64,000 nucleotides of DNA from JALCLA01 sp965653565 (GCA_965653565.1 CBFHAI010000019.1:1-64000); one strand, 5' to 3'; shown: positions 1-8,874, counted from the first letter of the stretch. Translations and numbers: made by a program. Notes: a model not told the origin generated them from the sequence alone.

Positions 1-812
1 AGCAGGAAGCCAAGGCCGCGTTCGGCAACGACATGGTCTACATGGAGAAATTCCTCGAGAACCCGCGCCACGTCGAAATCCAGGTGCTGGCCGACGGCCA
101 GGGCAACGCGATTCATCTGGGCGAGCGCGATTGTTCGATGCAGCGGCGCCACCAGAAGGTGGTCGAAGAAGCGCCGGCGCCGGGCATCAGCGAACAACAG
201 CGCGCCGACATCGGCCGCGTCTGCGTCGATGCCTGCATCCGTATCGGTTATCGCGGCGCGGGCACCTTCGAATTCCTCTACGAAGACGGCCGCTTCTATT
301 TCATCGAAATGAACACGCGCATCCAGGTCGAGCATCCGGTGACGGAGCTGGTCACCGGGATCGATCTGGTGCGCGAGCAGTTGCTGATTGCGAGCGGCCG
401 GCCGTTGTCGATCCGGCAGGAAGACATCGTGCTCAAGGGTCACGCGATCGAATGCCGCATCAACGCGGAAGACCCCGATTCCTTCCTGCCCTCGCCCGGC
501 CTGATCAAGCATTTCCACGCGCCCGGCGGCCCCGGCGTGCGTGTCGATTCGCACATCTACGAAGGCTATCGCGTGCCGGCCAATTACGACTCGATGATCG
601 GCAAACTCATCGTGCACGGCGCCGATCGCGAGCAGGCCATCTGCCGCATGCGCGTTGCCTTGAGCGAAATGGTGGTCGACGGCATCAAGACCAACGTTCC
701 GCTGCAGCAACGCATCATGGGCGACAGCGGCTTCCAGCAGGGTGGAATGAATATTCATTACCTCGAGAAGCGGTTGAAGGAACAGAAGGAAAAGGCGATC
801 GGGCTGGGATAG
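1..812 (+). CDS. accC: Biotin carboxylase subunit of acetyl-CoA carboxylase (5' end outside window)
   Basis: Carboxylates the biotin of AccB with ATP and bicarbonate, the first half-reaction of malonyl-CoA synthesis for fatty acids, in the cytoplasm. The frame is open from base 3. About 269 C-terminal residues are present of the usual ~450, so the N-terminal pre-ATP-grasp part lies to the left. Visible are GERDCSMQRRHQK of the ATP-grasp domain, FIEMNTRIQVEHPVTE with the metal-binding and catalytic Glu/Asn/Arg residues, and the C-terminal biotin carboxylase domain around ECRINAEDP. Only nine bases separate its stop from the next start, so the small HicB/HicA pair is probably read from the same transcript. 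Confidence 0.97.
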   Translation, partial: QEAKAAFGNDMVYMEKFLENPRHVEIQVLADGQGNAIHLGERDCSMQRRHQKVVEEAPAPGISEQQRADIGRVCVDACIRIGYRGAGTFEFLYEDGRFYFIEMNTRIQVEHPVTELVTGIDLVREQLLIASGRPLSIRQEDIVLKGHAIECRINAEDPDSFLPSPGLIKHFHAPGGPGVRVDSHIYEGYRVPANYDSMIGKLIVHGADREQAICRMRVALSEMVVDGIKTNVPLQQRIMGDSGFQQGGMNIHYLEKRLKEQKEKAIGLG

Positions 813-821
813 AATCCTTGC

Positions 822-1052
822 ATGGCCAAGCCGCTGCTCGTACACGCCGATTGGGACGATGAAGCCGGAGTGTGGGTCGCCACCTCCGACGACGTACCCG
901 GACTCGTTACCGAATCGACGTCCATCGAAGCCCTGGCGGTGAAACTCGAGTCGATGATTCCCGACCTTTTCGAAGCCAACGACACGCCGATAATCACCGA
1001 AGATTTCGAAATCGTGGCGCGCAGGCTCGATCGGATAAAACCGGCGGCTTGA
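822..1052 (+). CDS. HicB-like antitoxin (DUF1902 family)
   Basis: A 76-residue acidic protein whose N-terminal two-thirds has the partial RNase-H-like HicB fold: HADWDDEAGVWVATSDD followed by VPGLVTES is typical of the DUF1902 branch. It is predicted to neutralise the HicA-type protein encoded directly downstream, with which it overlaps by one base (TGATG). No separate DNA-binding domain is visible, so autoregulation in the manner of longer HicB proteins is not obvious. The order antitoxin-toxin is the reverse of the classical hicA-hicB order but is common for DUF1902 pairs. A weak TAGAAT box lies just before the start, overlapping the end of accC. Confidence 0.8.
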   Translation: MAKPLLVHADWDDEAGVWVATSDDVPGLVTESTSIEALAVKLESMIPDLFEANDTPIITEDFEIVARRLDRIKPAA

Positions 1053-1249
1053 TGGTCGAGGGCTACGCCCGGACCCTCAAACGGTTGCTGCAGGAGGCGG
1101 GATGCTCCTTGGTGCGGCAGAGGAAAGGAGACCACGAAGTCTGGTCGTCGCCGATAAGCGGAAAGCGATTTCCGATCGATTCGAAAATTCTTTCTCGCCA
1201 TTCGGCCAACGAGATATTGAAGATGGCCGGATTGCCAAAACGATTCTGA
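1052..1249 (+). CDS. HicA-like mRNA interferase toxin
   Basis: A 65-residue basic protein of the YcfA/HicA dsRBD-like family. HicA toxins are ribosome-independent mRNA interferases. The family signature is visible: LKRLLQEAGCSLVRQRKGDH, with the catalytic His in the GDH turn, then VWSSP, and a C-terminal helix SANEILKMAGL. The ATG overlaps the antitoxin stop codon by one base, which implies translational coupling. The pair looks intact. The prmA start follows 20 bases downstream, so the module sits inside an otherwise conserved housekeeping gene string. Confidence 0.82.
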   Translation: MVEGYARTLKRLLQEAGCSLVRQRKGDHEVWSSPISGKRFPIDSKILSRHSANEILKMAGLPKRF

Positions 1250-1269
1250 CCGCATGCCCTTGCTCGAAC

Positions 1270-2214
1270 ATGCCCTTCCTCGAACTCACCCTCCCCTGCC
1301 GCGAAACCGATCAACCGCGGCTGGAGCATGCCCTCGAAGATGTCGGGGCCTTGTCGGTGACGATGATGGATGCGCATGCCGAAGCGCCCGACGAGCAGGC
1401 GATCTTCGAGCCGGGCGTGGGCGAGCAACCGTTGTGGAACGAAATGCGGATCGCGGCGTTGTTTCCGGCGGAAGCCCGGCCCGATGCGATTCTTGCGGCG
1501 ATCGAGGCCTTCGATCACGAACTCGATCTGTCCGGCGCGGAATTCCGCGAAGTGGCCGATCAGGATTGGGAACGCGCGTGGATGGATCAGTACCGGCCGA
1601 TGGCGTTCGGCCGGCGCTTGTGGATCACGCCGTGGAATCTCGAACCCGACGATGCCGGCGACGATGCCGTCATCGTGCGGCTCGATCCGGGCCTGGCTTT
1701 CGGCACCGGCACGCATCCGACCACGGCGTTGTGCCTCGAATGGCTCGACGGCCTCGCCGATAGCGGCGAACTCGTCGAGCGCGACGTGCTCGATTTCGGT
1801 TGCGGCTCCGGCATTCTCGCGATCGCCGCGTTGAAGCTCGGCGCGCGCAGTGCCTGCGGTGTCGACAACGACCCGCAGGCGCTCGCGGCGAGCGCGGACA
1901 ATGCGCAGCGCAACGGTGTCGGCGAGGCTTTGAAGGTTTTTTTGCCGGGCGAAGAACCCGCGGCGGCTTATCCCGTTGTAGTCGCGAATATCCTCGCCAG
2001 CGCGCTCGATGCGCTCGCGCCGCTGCTGGCGCAGCGCACCGCGCCGCGCGGCCGTATCGCGCTGTCGGGCATCCTCGCCGGGCAGGAACACGAACTGCTC
2101 GAACGCTACGCGGCGTGGTTCGACGAGCTGCACGTGGCGCAGCGTGAAGACTGGATCCGCATCGAAGGCCGCCGCCGCGCAGATCCCGAACCCGTACTCG
2201 ATCGACCGGCTTAA
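1270..2214 (+). CDS. prmA: Ribosomal protein L11 methyltransferase
   Basis: SAM-dependent methyltransferase that trimethylates lysines and the N-terminus of ribosomal protein L11. The protein is 314 residues from the ATG of MPFLELTLP, close to the family's ~295-310, and this start matches the conserved N-terminal strand; the frame is open further upstream but with no family-like sequence. Motif I is LDFGCGSGILAIA, the acidic motif II follows at CGVDNDPQAL, and the catalytic NILAS motif is present. A DPGLAFGTGTHPTT segment is diagnostic of PrmA. The next gene starts nine bases after the stop, indicating an operon with the DUF3426 protein. Confidence 0.95.
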   Translation: MPFLELTLPCRETDQPRLEHALEDVGALSVTMMDAHAEAPDEQAIFEPGVGEQPLWNEMRIAALFPAEARPDAILAAIEAFDHELDLSGAEFREVADQDWERAWMDQYRPMAFGRRLWITPWNLEPDDAGDDAVIVRLDPGLAFGTGTHPTTALCLEWLDGLADSGELVERDVLDFGCGSGILAIAALKLGARSACGVDNDPQALAASADNAQRNGVGEALKVFLPGEEPAAAYPVVVANILASALDALAPLLAQRTAPRGRIALSGILAGQEHELLERYAAWFDELHVAQREDWIRIEGRRRADPEPVLDRPA

Positions 2215-2223
2215 ACTGCCGCG

Positions 2224-2967
2224 ATGTACACCCAATGCCCGCACTGCCTCACCGTCTACGAGCCCACGCCGTATGTGCTGGCGCGCGGACGCGGCAAATT
2301 GCGCTGCGGTGTATGCGAACGCGAGTTCGATGCGCTGGAGCGCTTGAGCGACGAGCCGATTCACGCGGCGATCGCACCGATCACAGCGAGCGCCACGCCG
2401 CTGCGGCTCGAGCCCGAACATGCGCCCGAGCAGGGCCATCTGTTCGAAGCGCCGCGTGCGCAGGCGCCCACCTTCGTCGCGCGCAAAACGCCGCGCCTGG
2501 TGCCGACCGGTGCCGGATGGTGGCTCGGATCGCTTGCGCTGGCGTTGACGCTCGGCGCGCAGATCGTCCTGGCGCAACGGGCAGAACTTTCACGCGATCG
2601 CGCCTGGCGCCCGTGGCTCGAACGCACCTGCAACGCGCTCGGCTGCGAGTTGCCCGCATGGCGCGACTTGTCGACGCTGCGCCTGACATCGCGCGACGTG
2701 CGGCCGCATCCCTCGGTGCCCGATGCGCTGATGATCAATGCCACTTTCCGCAACGATGCGCCGTGGCCGCAGGCCTGGCCCGTGCTGCAGATTTCGCTCG
2801 CCGATCTCGACGGCAAACCCGTCGCCTTGCGGCGTTTCGGCGTCGACGAATATCTCGGCGCCGCGCCGCGCGAAAGCACGTTGTCGCCGGGACAATCGGC
2901 GAGCGCGACACTCGAAGTGAAGGATCCGGGCAAGGCGGCCGTCGCGTTCGCCTTCGAGTTCCGCTGA
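2224..2967 (+). CDS. Zinc-ribbon, single-pass membrane protein with DUF3426
   Basis: A 247-residue protein with an N-terminal MJ0042-type zinc finger: CPHCL at residues 5-9 and CGVC near residue 30. A linker and one transmembrane segment at about residues 97-117 (WWLGSLALALTLGAQIV) follow, then a C-terminal DUF3426 beta domain (VHPSVPDALMINATF-like and LTSRDVRPHP). The topology is probably cytoplasmic zinc ribbon with the DUF3426 domain in the periplasm. The family is widespread in Gamma- and Betaproteobacteria between prmA and fis, and its biochemical role is unknown. It shares the prmA transcript. Confidence 0.88.
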   Translation: MYTQCPHCLTVYEPTPYVLARGRGKLRCGVCEREFDALERLSDEPIHAAIAPITASATPLRLEPEHAPEQGHLFEAPRAQAPTFVARKTPRLVPTGAGWWLGSLALALTLGAQIVLAQRAELSRDRAWRPWLERTCNALGCELPAWRDLSTLRLTSRDVRPHPSVPDALMINATFRNDAPWPQAWPVLQISLADLDGKPVALRRFGVDEYLGAAPRESTLSPGQSASATLEVKDPGKAAVAFAFEFR

Positions 2968-3182
2968 CGCATAAAACGGGCCGCCAACGCGAAGCGAACG
3001 CGCGAAGGGACATCGCCGATTTCGCAAAACGATGCGCTGCAACACGCGCGCGCATCTGTTCCATCAATCACTTGCACGCATGCTCGCCAAGCGCAAAGCG
3101 CGGCGCTAAACTCGCTCCCCCGTCGCGCACTCGCGGCGGTGAAAAAGTGTTGCATGCAACTGTGTTGGGGGAGCCCTCGTCC

Positions 3183-3464
3183 GTGAACGCCCTTTATGCC
3201 CTGCGCGCCGATCCGGCGCCGGTGGATACGTCGTCCCAGCCGGCCCTGCGCGAATGCGTGGCGCGTGCCGTTCGCCGCTATCTGGCCGACTTGGACAACC
3301 ACGCGGTGGACGATCTGTACGAAGTGGTGTTGCGCGAAGTCGAAGGGCCGCTGTTCACCGAAGTGCTGCGCCACTGCGACGGCAACCAGACGCGCGCCGC
3401 CGCCGCGCTGGGCATTAATCGCGCAACGTTGCGCAAGAAACTGAAGGCTTACGGCCTGGGCTGA
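3183..3464 (+). CDS. fis: DNA-binding protein Fis
   Basis: Nucleoid-associated homodimeric DNA-bending protein and growth-phase regulator. With the GTG at 3183, preceded by a GGGGGAG ribosome site nine bases upstream, the protein is 93 residues; the usual length is about 90-98. The C-terminal helix-turn-helix is clear: HCDGNQTRAAAALGINRAT followed by LRKKLKAYGLG at the end. The N-terminal beta-hairpin region is less conserved, as in other Lysobacterales Fis proteins. An upstream 8-bp hairpin (CCGTCGCG/CGCGGCGG, with one wobble) at 3120-3139 lies in the gap after the DUF3426 gene. Confidence 0.93.
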   Translation: MNALYALRADPAPVDTSSQPALRECVARAVRRYLADLDNHAVDDLYEVVLREVEGPLFTEVLRHCDGNQTRAAAALGINRATLRKKLKAYGLG

Positions 3465-3539
3465 AAGGTCCGCAGCGGGGAACGCCTGCTAAACCGACTT
3501 CCGCTGAAAGCGGCCAGCGCTGAAGCCGCGCCGCGCCTT

Positions 3540-3545
3540 TATAAT
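3540..3545 (+). promoter_or_regulatory. Candidate -10 box for purH
   Basis: A perfect TATAAT lies 27 bases before the purH ATG. No convincing -35 hexamer is present 16-18 bases upstream, so this is only a candidate. Confidence 0.35.
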
Positions 3546-3571
3546 CCGCGCCTGTCCCGCAGGTGCCCCGC

Positions 3572-5158
3572 ATGTCGCCGAACTCTTCCCACGAACCGCC
3601 GGTGCGGTTGCGTCGCGCCTTGTTGTCGGTTTCCGACAAAACCGGACTGATCGAACTGGCGCGCGCGCTGGTCGCGCTCGATGTCGAACTGCTGTCCACC
3701 GGCGGCACCGCCAAAGCGCTGCGCGATGCCGGACTGAGCGTGCGCGATGTCGGCGACGTCACCGGCTTTCCGGAAATCATGGATGGCCGCGTCAAGACGC
3801 TGCATCCGAAAATCCACGGCGGCCTGCTCGGCCGGCGCGGCATCGATGATGCGGTGATGTCCGAACACGGCATCGCGCCGATCGATCTGCTGGTGTTGAA
3901 TCTGTATCCGTTCGAAAAAGTCTGCCTGGATCCGTCGAGTTCGTTCGACGACATCGTCGAGAACATCGATATCGGCGGCCCGGCGATGCTGCGCGCGGCG
4001 GCGAAGAATTTCGCACACGTGACGGTGGCGACCGACCCCGCGCAGTATCCGGCGCTGATCGCCGAGCTCGATGCCGGCGAAGGTTCGATCGCGGCATCGA
4101 CGCGCTTCGCCCTCGCGGTGGCCGCATTCAATCGCGTCGCGCAGTACGACGCGTTCATCAGCAACTACCTGTCTTCGCTCGACGAACGACGCCAGCCGCA
4201 ATTGTTCTCGGCGCAAAGCAACGGCAATTTCGTCAAGGTGATGGATCTGCGCTACGGCGAAAATCCACACCAGCAGGCGGCGTTCTATCGCGACCTGTGG
4301 CCGGTGCCCGGCACGCTCGCGACGTTCACGCAATTGCAGGGCAAGGAGTTGTCGTTCAACAACCTCGCCGATGCCGACGCGGCATGGGAATGCGTGCGCC
4401 AGTTCGAACGGCCGGCCTGCGTGATCGTGAAGCACGCCAATCCCTGCGGTGTGGCCGAAGGCGTCGACTGCGCAGGCACCTACGAATCGGCCTACGCCAC
4501 CGATCCGACCTCGGCGTTCGGCGGCATCATCGCGTTCAATCGTGCACTCGATGCGGCCACCGCGAAAACCATCCTCGATCGGCAGTTCGTCGAAGTGCTG
4601 ATCGCGCCGGATTTCGATGCCGCCACGCTCGCGGTTTGCGCCAGGAAACCGAACGTGCGCGTGGTCCGCATCCCGCACGGCGCCGGCAAGAACAATATGG
4701 ACGTCAAGCGCGTCGGCTCGGGCCTTTTGATGCAGACCAGCGACATCCGCGAAGTGACGCGCGCCGAACTCAAGGTCGTCACGAAACGCGCGCCGACAGC
4801 GCAGCAATTCGACGATCTGCTGTTCGCCTGGCGGGTGGCGAAGTACGTCAAATCCAACGCCATCGTCTATGCGCACGATGCGCGCACGATCGGCGTGGGC
4901 GCTGGCCAGATGAGCCGCGTGGTGAGCGCGAAAATCGCGGCGATGAAAGCCGAAGAAGCCGGCCTCGCCGTGCCGGGATCGGCGATGGCGAGCGACGCCT
5001 TCTTCCCGTTTCGCGATGGCATCGATGCTGCCGCCGCGGCCGGCATCCGCGCCGTGATCCAGCCCGGCGGTTCGATGCGCGACAGCGAGGTGATCGCCGC
5101 CGCCGACGAGCACGATCTGGCGATGGTGTTCACCGGCATCCGCCATTTCCGGCATTGA
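3572..5158 (+). CDS. purH: Bifunctional AICAR transformylase / IMP cyclohydrolase
   Basis: Catalyses the last two steps of IMP synthesis: formylation of AICAR with 10-formyl-THF, then ring closure of FAICAR. The protein is 528 residues from the ATG at 3572, the size of E. coli PurH; a GTG nine bases upstream is in frame but adds only MPR. The N-terminal MGS-like cyclohydrolase domain (about residues 15-150) shows SVSDKTGL, STGGTAKAL and MDGRVKTLHPKIHGG. The C-terminal transformylase domain carries KHANPCG and the terminal SDAFFPFRDGID and IQPGGS motifs. purD follows after 81 bases, the normal order in this lineage. Confidence 0.97.
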   Translation: MSPNSSHEPPVRLRRALLSVSDKTGLIELARALVALDVELLSTGGTAKALRDAGLSVRDVGDVTGFPEIMDGRVKTLHPKIHGGLLGRRGIDDAVMSEHGIAPIDLLVLNLYPFEKVCLDPSSSFDDIVENIDIGGPAMLRAAAKNFAHVTVATDPAQYPALIAELDAGEGSIAASTRFALAVAAFNRVAQYDAFISNYLSSLDERRQPQLFSAQSNGNFVKVMDLRYGENPHQQAAFYRDLWPVPGTLATFTQLQGKELSFNNLADADAAWECVRQFERPACVIVKHANPCGVAEGVDCAGTYESAYATDPTSAFGGIIAFNRALDAATAKTILDRQFVEVLIAPDFDAATLAVCARKPNVRVVRIPHGAGKNNMDVKRVGSGLLMQTSDIREVTRAELKVVTKRAPTAQQFDDLLFAWRVAKYVKSNAIVYAHDARTIGVGAGQMSRVVSAKIAAMKAEEAGLAVPGSAMASDAFFPFRDGIDAAAAAGIRAVIQPGGSMRDSEVIAAADEHDLAMVFTGIRHFRH

Positions 5159-5239
5159 TCGCGATTCTGCGCATGGGGCTTTCGATGCCTCGGCGCGATC
5201 TCGACATCGAAGTTTCGTTTCACCTCGGAGCGCTACGCG

Positions 5240-6526
5240 ATGAAGGTTTTGTTGATCGGCGCCGGCGGCCGCGAACACGCGCTGGCATGGAAGCTCGCGC
5301 AGTCGCCGAAAGTCGACGAAGTGATCGTCGCGCCGGGCAACGCCGGCACCGCGCGTGAAACCAAATGCCGCAACGTCGATATCGGCGCCACCGATATCGA
5401 CGCGTTGCTCGCGCTGGTCGCGCGCGAAGGCATCGCACTCACCGTGGTCGGTCCCGAAGCGCCGCTAGTCGCGGGCATCGTCGACCGTTTCCGTAACTCT
5501 GGCCATCGCATCTTCGGTCCGACGGCCGCGGCCGCGCAGCTCGAAGGCAGCAAGGCCTTCGCGAAGGATTTTCTCGCACGGCATTGCATTCCCACCGCGC
5601 ATTACGCAGTGCATACTGACCTCGATGCGGCGCTCGCCTATGTTCGCAGCAAGGGCGCGCCGATCGTCGTGAAAGCGGATGGGCTGGCGGCGGGCAAAGG
5701 CGTGATCGTGGCGATGACGCTGGCCGAAGCCGAAGCCGCGATCGTCGACATGCTGTCGGGCAACGCCTTCGGCGCGGCCGGGGCGCGCGTGGTGATCGAG
5801 GAATTCCTCGACGGCGAGGAAGCCAGTTTCATCTCGATGGTGGACGGCGCGCAGGCGTTGCCGATGGCGACATCGCAGGATCACAAGCGCGTCGGCGACG
5901 GCGACACCGGCCCCAACACCGGCGGCATGGGCGCCTATTCGCCGGCGCCGGTCGTCACGCCCGCGGTGCACGCACGCGTGATGCGCGAGATCGTCGAACC
6001 CACGGTGCGCGGCATGATCGCGGACGGCGTGCCGTTCAGCGGCTTTCTCTATGCCGGGCTGATGATCGACGCGCAGGGCGCGCCGAAAGTGATCGAGTTC
6101 AACGTGCGCTTCGGCGATCCGGAAACGCAACCGGTGATGTTGCGGCTGCAGTCGGACCTGGTCGATCTGCTGCAGGCCGCGATCGATGGCCGCCTGAGCG
6201 CGGTCGAGGCGCGCTGGGATCCGCGCCCGAGCCTGGGCATCGTGATGGCGGCGGCGAACTATCCGGGCACGCCGCGCGCCGGCGATGTGATCGAAGGCCT
6301 CGACCGCCCCGCCCCGCCCGACACGAAAATTTTTCACGCGGGCACCCGGCTCGACGCCACCGGCAACGTGCTCACGGCCGGCGGACGCGTGCTGACGGCC
6401 TGCGCGCTCGGCAACGACATCCGCGACGCGCAGCAGCGCGCCTACGCGGCGGCCGCAGGCATCCGCTGGGACGGCGAGTTCCACCGCCACGACATCGGCT
6501 GGCGCGCGATCGAAAGGCTGCGCTGA
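5240..6526 (+). CDS. purD: Phosphoribosylamine-glycine ligase (GAR synthetase)
   Basis: ATP-grasp enzyme joining glycine to 5-phosphoribosylamine, the second step of de novo purine synthesis. It has 428 residues, the family's normal length. The N-terminal domain begins MKVLLIGAGGREHALAWKL and has APGNAGTA and GPEAPLVAGIVD. The ATP-grasp core has KADGLAAGKGV, GGMGAYSPAP and FNVRFGDPETQ with metal ligands. A GGAG site precedes the ATG by about ten bases. The GC-rich stretch that follows (to 6643) holds one short TCGCCG/CGGCGA hairpin at 6571-6585 without a T run. Confidence 0.97.
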   Translation: MKVLLIGAGGREHALAWKLAQSPKVDEVIVAPGNAGTARETKCRNVDIGATDIDALLALVAREGIALTVVGPEAPLVAGIVDRFRNSGHRIFGPTAAAAQLEGSKAFAKDFLARHCIPTAHYAVHTDLDAALAYVRSKGAPIVVKADGLAAGKGVIVAMTLAEAEAAIVDMLSGNAFGAAGARVVIEEFLDGEEASFISMVDGAQALPMATSQDHKRVGDGDTGPNTGGMGAYSPAPVVTPAVHARVMREIVEPTVRGMIADGVPFSGFLYAGLMIDAQGAPKVIEFNVRFGDPETQPVMLRLQSDLVDLLQAAIDGRLSAVEARWDPRPSLGIVMAAANYPGTPRAGDVIEGLDRPAPPDTKIFHAGTRLDATGNVLTAGGRVLTACALGNDIRDAQQRAYAAAAGIRWDGEFHRHDIGWRAIERLR

Positions 6527-6643
6527 CGATGCGTGCAGGCGCGCCCGCGACGTCGTAGGATTCGATCGCGTCGCCGTTCCGGCGAGAGTCGGACGGCGCG
6601 TTTTGCGTTCTACTTCTAACAGTCCGCCGATTCGAAATCCGCC

Positions 6644-7393
6644 ATGCGCGCGCCAGCGTTCGCCTTCCTGACCCTTTCCCTGCTGTTCGCGGCCCCCGCC
6701 GCCGCGCAGAGCGGCGCGGCCGCCGACAAGCCGGTGCTCGGCGTGCTCAAGCTGCAGGACGAAACCGGCGCGATGCCGTTCCAGGGCGGCGTCGGCCGCG
6801 TGCTGACCAATATCCTCACCAACGAACTGGCGGCGCGGCCGGCGTTCACCGTGGTCGAGCGCCGCCGCTTGATGGCGATCCTGGAGGAACAAGACCTCGC
6901 CGCCTCCGGCCGCCTGGCGCCCGGCGATGGTGCCAGGATCGGCCAGCTCACCGGCGCCGACTATCTGGTGATGGGCACGGTCACCGCGTTCGAACGCGAT
7001 GTCGAACGCACCGCCAAGCGCGGCTTTTTCGGCGGCGCCAGCGCCGGCAAGGAAACCACCACCGCGTATCTGGCGATCGACCTGCGCGTGGTCGACACCA
7101 CCACCGGCGAAATCGCCTTCGCGCGTTCGATCGAAGGGCGCACCACGAAAACCGAAACTTCCGCCGGACTGGATCTGGGCGCGGCGGGTTTCGGTTACGA
7201 ATCGCTCAACAGCGAGGCCGATGCGAAGGTAGTGCGCGCCGCCGTGATCGAGGTGATCGACTATCTCGAATGCGTGATGGTGGTGCGCGATGTCTGCGTG
7301 CAGGCGTTCGCCGACAAGGAGCAGCGCCGCGTCGAGCGCACCCGCCAAGCGATCGAGGCGGACGAAAACAAACCGAGGAAACGCACCCGATGA
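6644..7393 (+). CDS. CsgG-like periplasmic protein
   Basis: A 249-residue secreted protein with a Sec signal peptide (hydrophobic residues 5-20, AAAQ cleavage region). The body resembles the CsgG/HfaB family (PF03783): KPVLGVLKL, ILTNELAARPAFTVVERRRL, EEQDLAASGRL, IGQLTGADYLVMGTVTAF and AIDLRVVDTTTGEI follow one another as in CsgG. True CsgG is an outer-membrane lipoprotein secretion channel with a lipobox. No cysteine follows the signal peptide here, so this may be a soluble periplasmic relative. The stop overlaps the start of the next gene (ATGA), so the two are translationally coupled and probably act together. Confidence 0.8.
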   Translation: MRAPAFAFLTLSLLFAAPAAAQSGAAADKPVLGVLKLQDETGAMPFQGGVGRVLTNILTNELAARPAFTVVERRRLMAILEEQDLAASGRLAPGDGARIGQLTGADYLVMGTVTAFERDVERTAKRGFFGGASAGKETTTAYLAIDLRVVDTTTGEIAFARSIEGRTTKTETSAGLDLGAAGFGYESLNSEADAKVVRAAVIEVIDYLECVMVVRDVCVQAFADKEQRRVERTRQAIEADENKPRKRTR

Positions 7394-8394
7394 GAACGCC
7401 ATCCTGCCGGCGGCGACCGGCGCTGCTGTCGGCCTGCCTGCTGTCCGCGCTGCTGAGTGCGAACGCAAACGCGTCGACCGTGCTCGAATACGACGTCGAC
7501 GGCACCTGCGCCACCGACTTCACGCGCATGAGTTTCGATGGCTTGTATGCCCGCTTCGATCACGACGCCGGCGGCGCGCCGATGTCGACCATCTTCGACG
7601 ACAGCGAGCAGCTGATGTACGTGCTGATGCACGACTCGCGCAATGTGATGACGATGGAATCGGACGACGACGCCATCGATTTCCAGAGCGACGTCGGCCG
7701 CAGTTCGATGCTTTACGCCGGCAAGCAGACCGAAAAGATCACCGGCATGAACCAGCAGCAGATGATCGCGCAGGCGCAGGCAGCGCAGGTGGCGGCCTGC
7801 CCGGAACTGGCGGAGATGGGTTTTTCCGATCCCGACTACGCGGCCGCGGCCGAACGCTGCGCGCAGAAGATGAGCGCGATGCCGAGCGATCCGAAGGCGC
7901 AGCGCGAGATGGCCGAAGCGATGCTCGATTCGATGAACGGCGGCGGCAAATCGCGTCGCGCGAAACCGGCGGCGGCGCCCGCCGAACCGCTGCGCTGGGT
8001 CACCACCAGCACCGAGGCCGACGGCACCGAACAGCAAATCGCCGGCATGACCTGCCGCGACGAAACCACGCGGCGCGGCGACACCGTATTGCGCCGGCAG
8101 TGCGTGATCGAGGTCGACGCTCTGCAACTGGAGGCGTCGGCGATGCGCCGCCTCAAGCGCATCGTCAAGGTCGGCGAAGGCATCAGCGCCGGCATTTCGA
8201 GCCTGAATCCCGAAGCCAATCCCGATGCCGGGCAACCGGCGAAAGTCGCGTTGCAGCGCACCTGTTTCGAACAGGGCCGCCGCAGCGGCACGGCGACGTT
8301 GCGGCTCGATCGCGATGCCGCGATCGACGAATCCATTTTCGCGGTGCCGGCCGGCTACGAGCCGCTCGAGATATCGATGCCCGACGAGCGCTGA
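7390..8394 (+). CDS. Secreted protein of unknown function coupled to the CsgG-like gene
   Basis: A 334-residue protein with an N-terminal signal peptide (residues about 10-28, ending NANAS). The mature part has an acidic N-terminal half with many Met and Asp residues, a low-complexity QQQMIAQAQAAQVAA helix around residue 120, an Ala/Pro/Lys linker (RRAKPAAAPAEP), and a C-terminal half with several Cys residues (MTCRDETTRR, RRQCVIEVDA, QRTCFEQGRRSG). I recognise no known domain. Its ATG overlaps the stop of the CsgG-like gene by four bases, which argues for equimolar production and possibly a substrate or partner relation. Confidence 0.75.
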   Translation: MRTPSCRRRPALLSACLLSALLSANANASTVLEYDVDGTCATDFTRMSFDGLYARFDHDAGGAPMSTIFDDSEQLMYVLMHDSRNVMTMESDDDAIDFQSDVGRSSMLYAGKQTEKITGMNQQQMIAQAQAAQVAACPELAEMGFSDPDYAAAAERCAQKMSAMPSDPKAQREMAEAMLDSMNGGGKSRRAKPAAAPAEPLRWVTTSTEADGTEQQIAGMTCRDETTRRGDTVLRRQCVIEVDALQLEASAMRRLKRIVKVGEGISAGISSLNPEANPDAGQPAKVALQRTCFEQGRRSGTATLRLDRDAAIDESIFAVPAGYEPLEISMPDER

Positions 8395-8433
8395 TCGCGC
8401 GCGAACATGGCCGCGCGACGCATCGCGCGCGGC

Positions 8434-8874
8434 CTATTTCTTCTTGTCGGAAGCCGGCGCCGGCACGGCGAGCGCGTGCACCAGCTCGCGCACCAGTTTG
8501 CGTTGCGGACGCGGCAGCGCGAGGAAGGCTTCGATCGCGGCCCGGTCGGGCGCCGGCAGCGCGCCCGGCCACACCGCATGCGCGTCGCGGATGCGCTTGG
8601 CCGCCTTGTCGCCGTAGCGCAGCACCTGCGGCTCTACCTTGAGCCATTCGGCCAGCACTTCGAGCTTGTCCTGGGTCGGTATGGCGGCGCCGCGCAACCA
8701 GCTGGAGGCCGTCTGGAAGGTGACGCCGCGGCCCCAGAACCGTTCGTTGAACTCGCGCTCGAGCACCGCGGGACGAGGTTCATAGCCTTGTGCCTCCATC
8801 AGCCGACGCAATCGCTCGGCGAATTCTTTAGCTGCTTGCATGGGCCCGGACGGTACGTGCCGGGGTTCGGACAC
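8434..8874 (-). CDS. XRE-type helix-turn-helix transcriptional regulator
   Basis: A 146-residue DNA-binding protein. The start is a GTG, supported by AAGGAGAG eight bases upstream; an in-frame ATG (MQAAKEF) 33 bases further in is the alternative. The N-terminal half (about residues 12-80) is a Cro/C1-like helix-turn-helix: AERLRRLMEAQGY, then FQTASSWLRGAAIPTQDKL as the recognition region, then LEVLAEWLKVEP. The C-terminal part is helical and ends in Lys-rich SDKKK. It is divergent from the 390-residue unknown gene with only 44 bases between them, so it likely controls itself and that neighbour. Confidence 0.82.
   Translation of the reverse strand: MSEPRHVPSGPMQAAKEFAERLRRLMEAQGYEPRPAVLEREFNERFWGRGVTFQTASSWLRGAAIPTQDKLEVLAEWLKVEPQVLRYGDKAAKRIRDAHAVWPGALPAPDRAAIEAFLALPRPQRKLVRELVHALAVPAPASDKKK

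Noticed and set aside
3539..7468. Long minus-strand frames opposite purH, purD and the CsgG-like gene
   Set aside because: Composition is Arg/Ala/His-rich with no motif; the plus-strand genes are certain.
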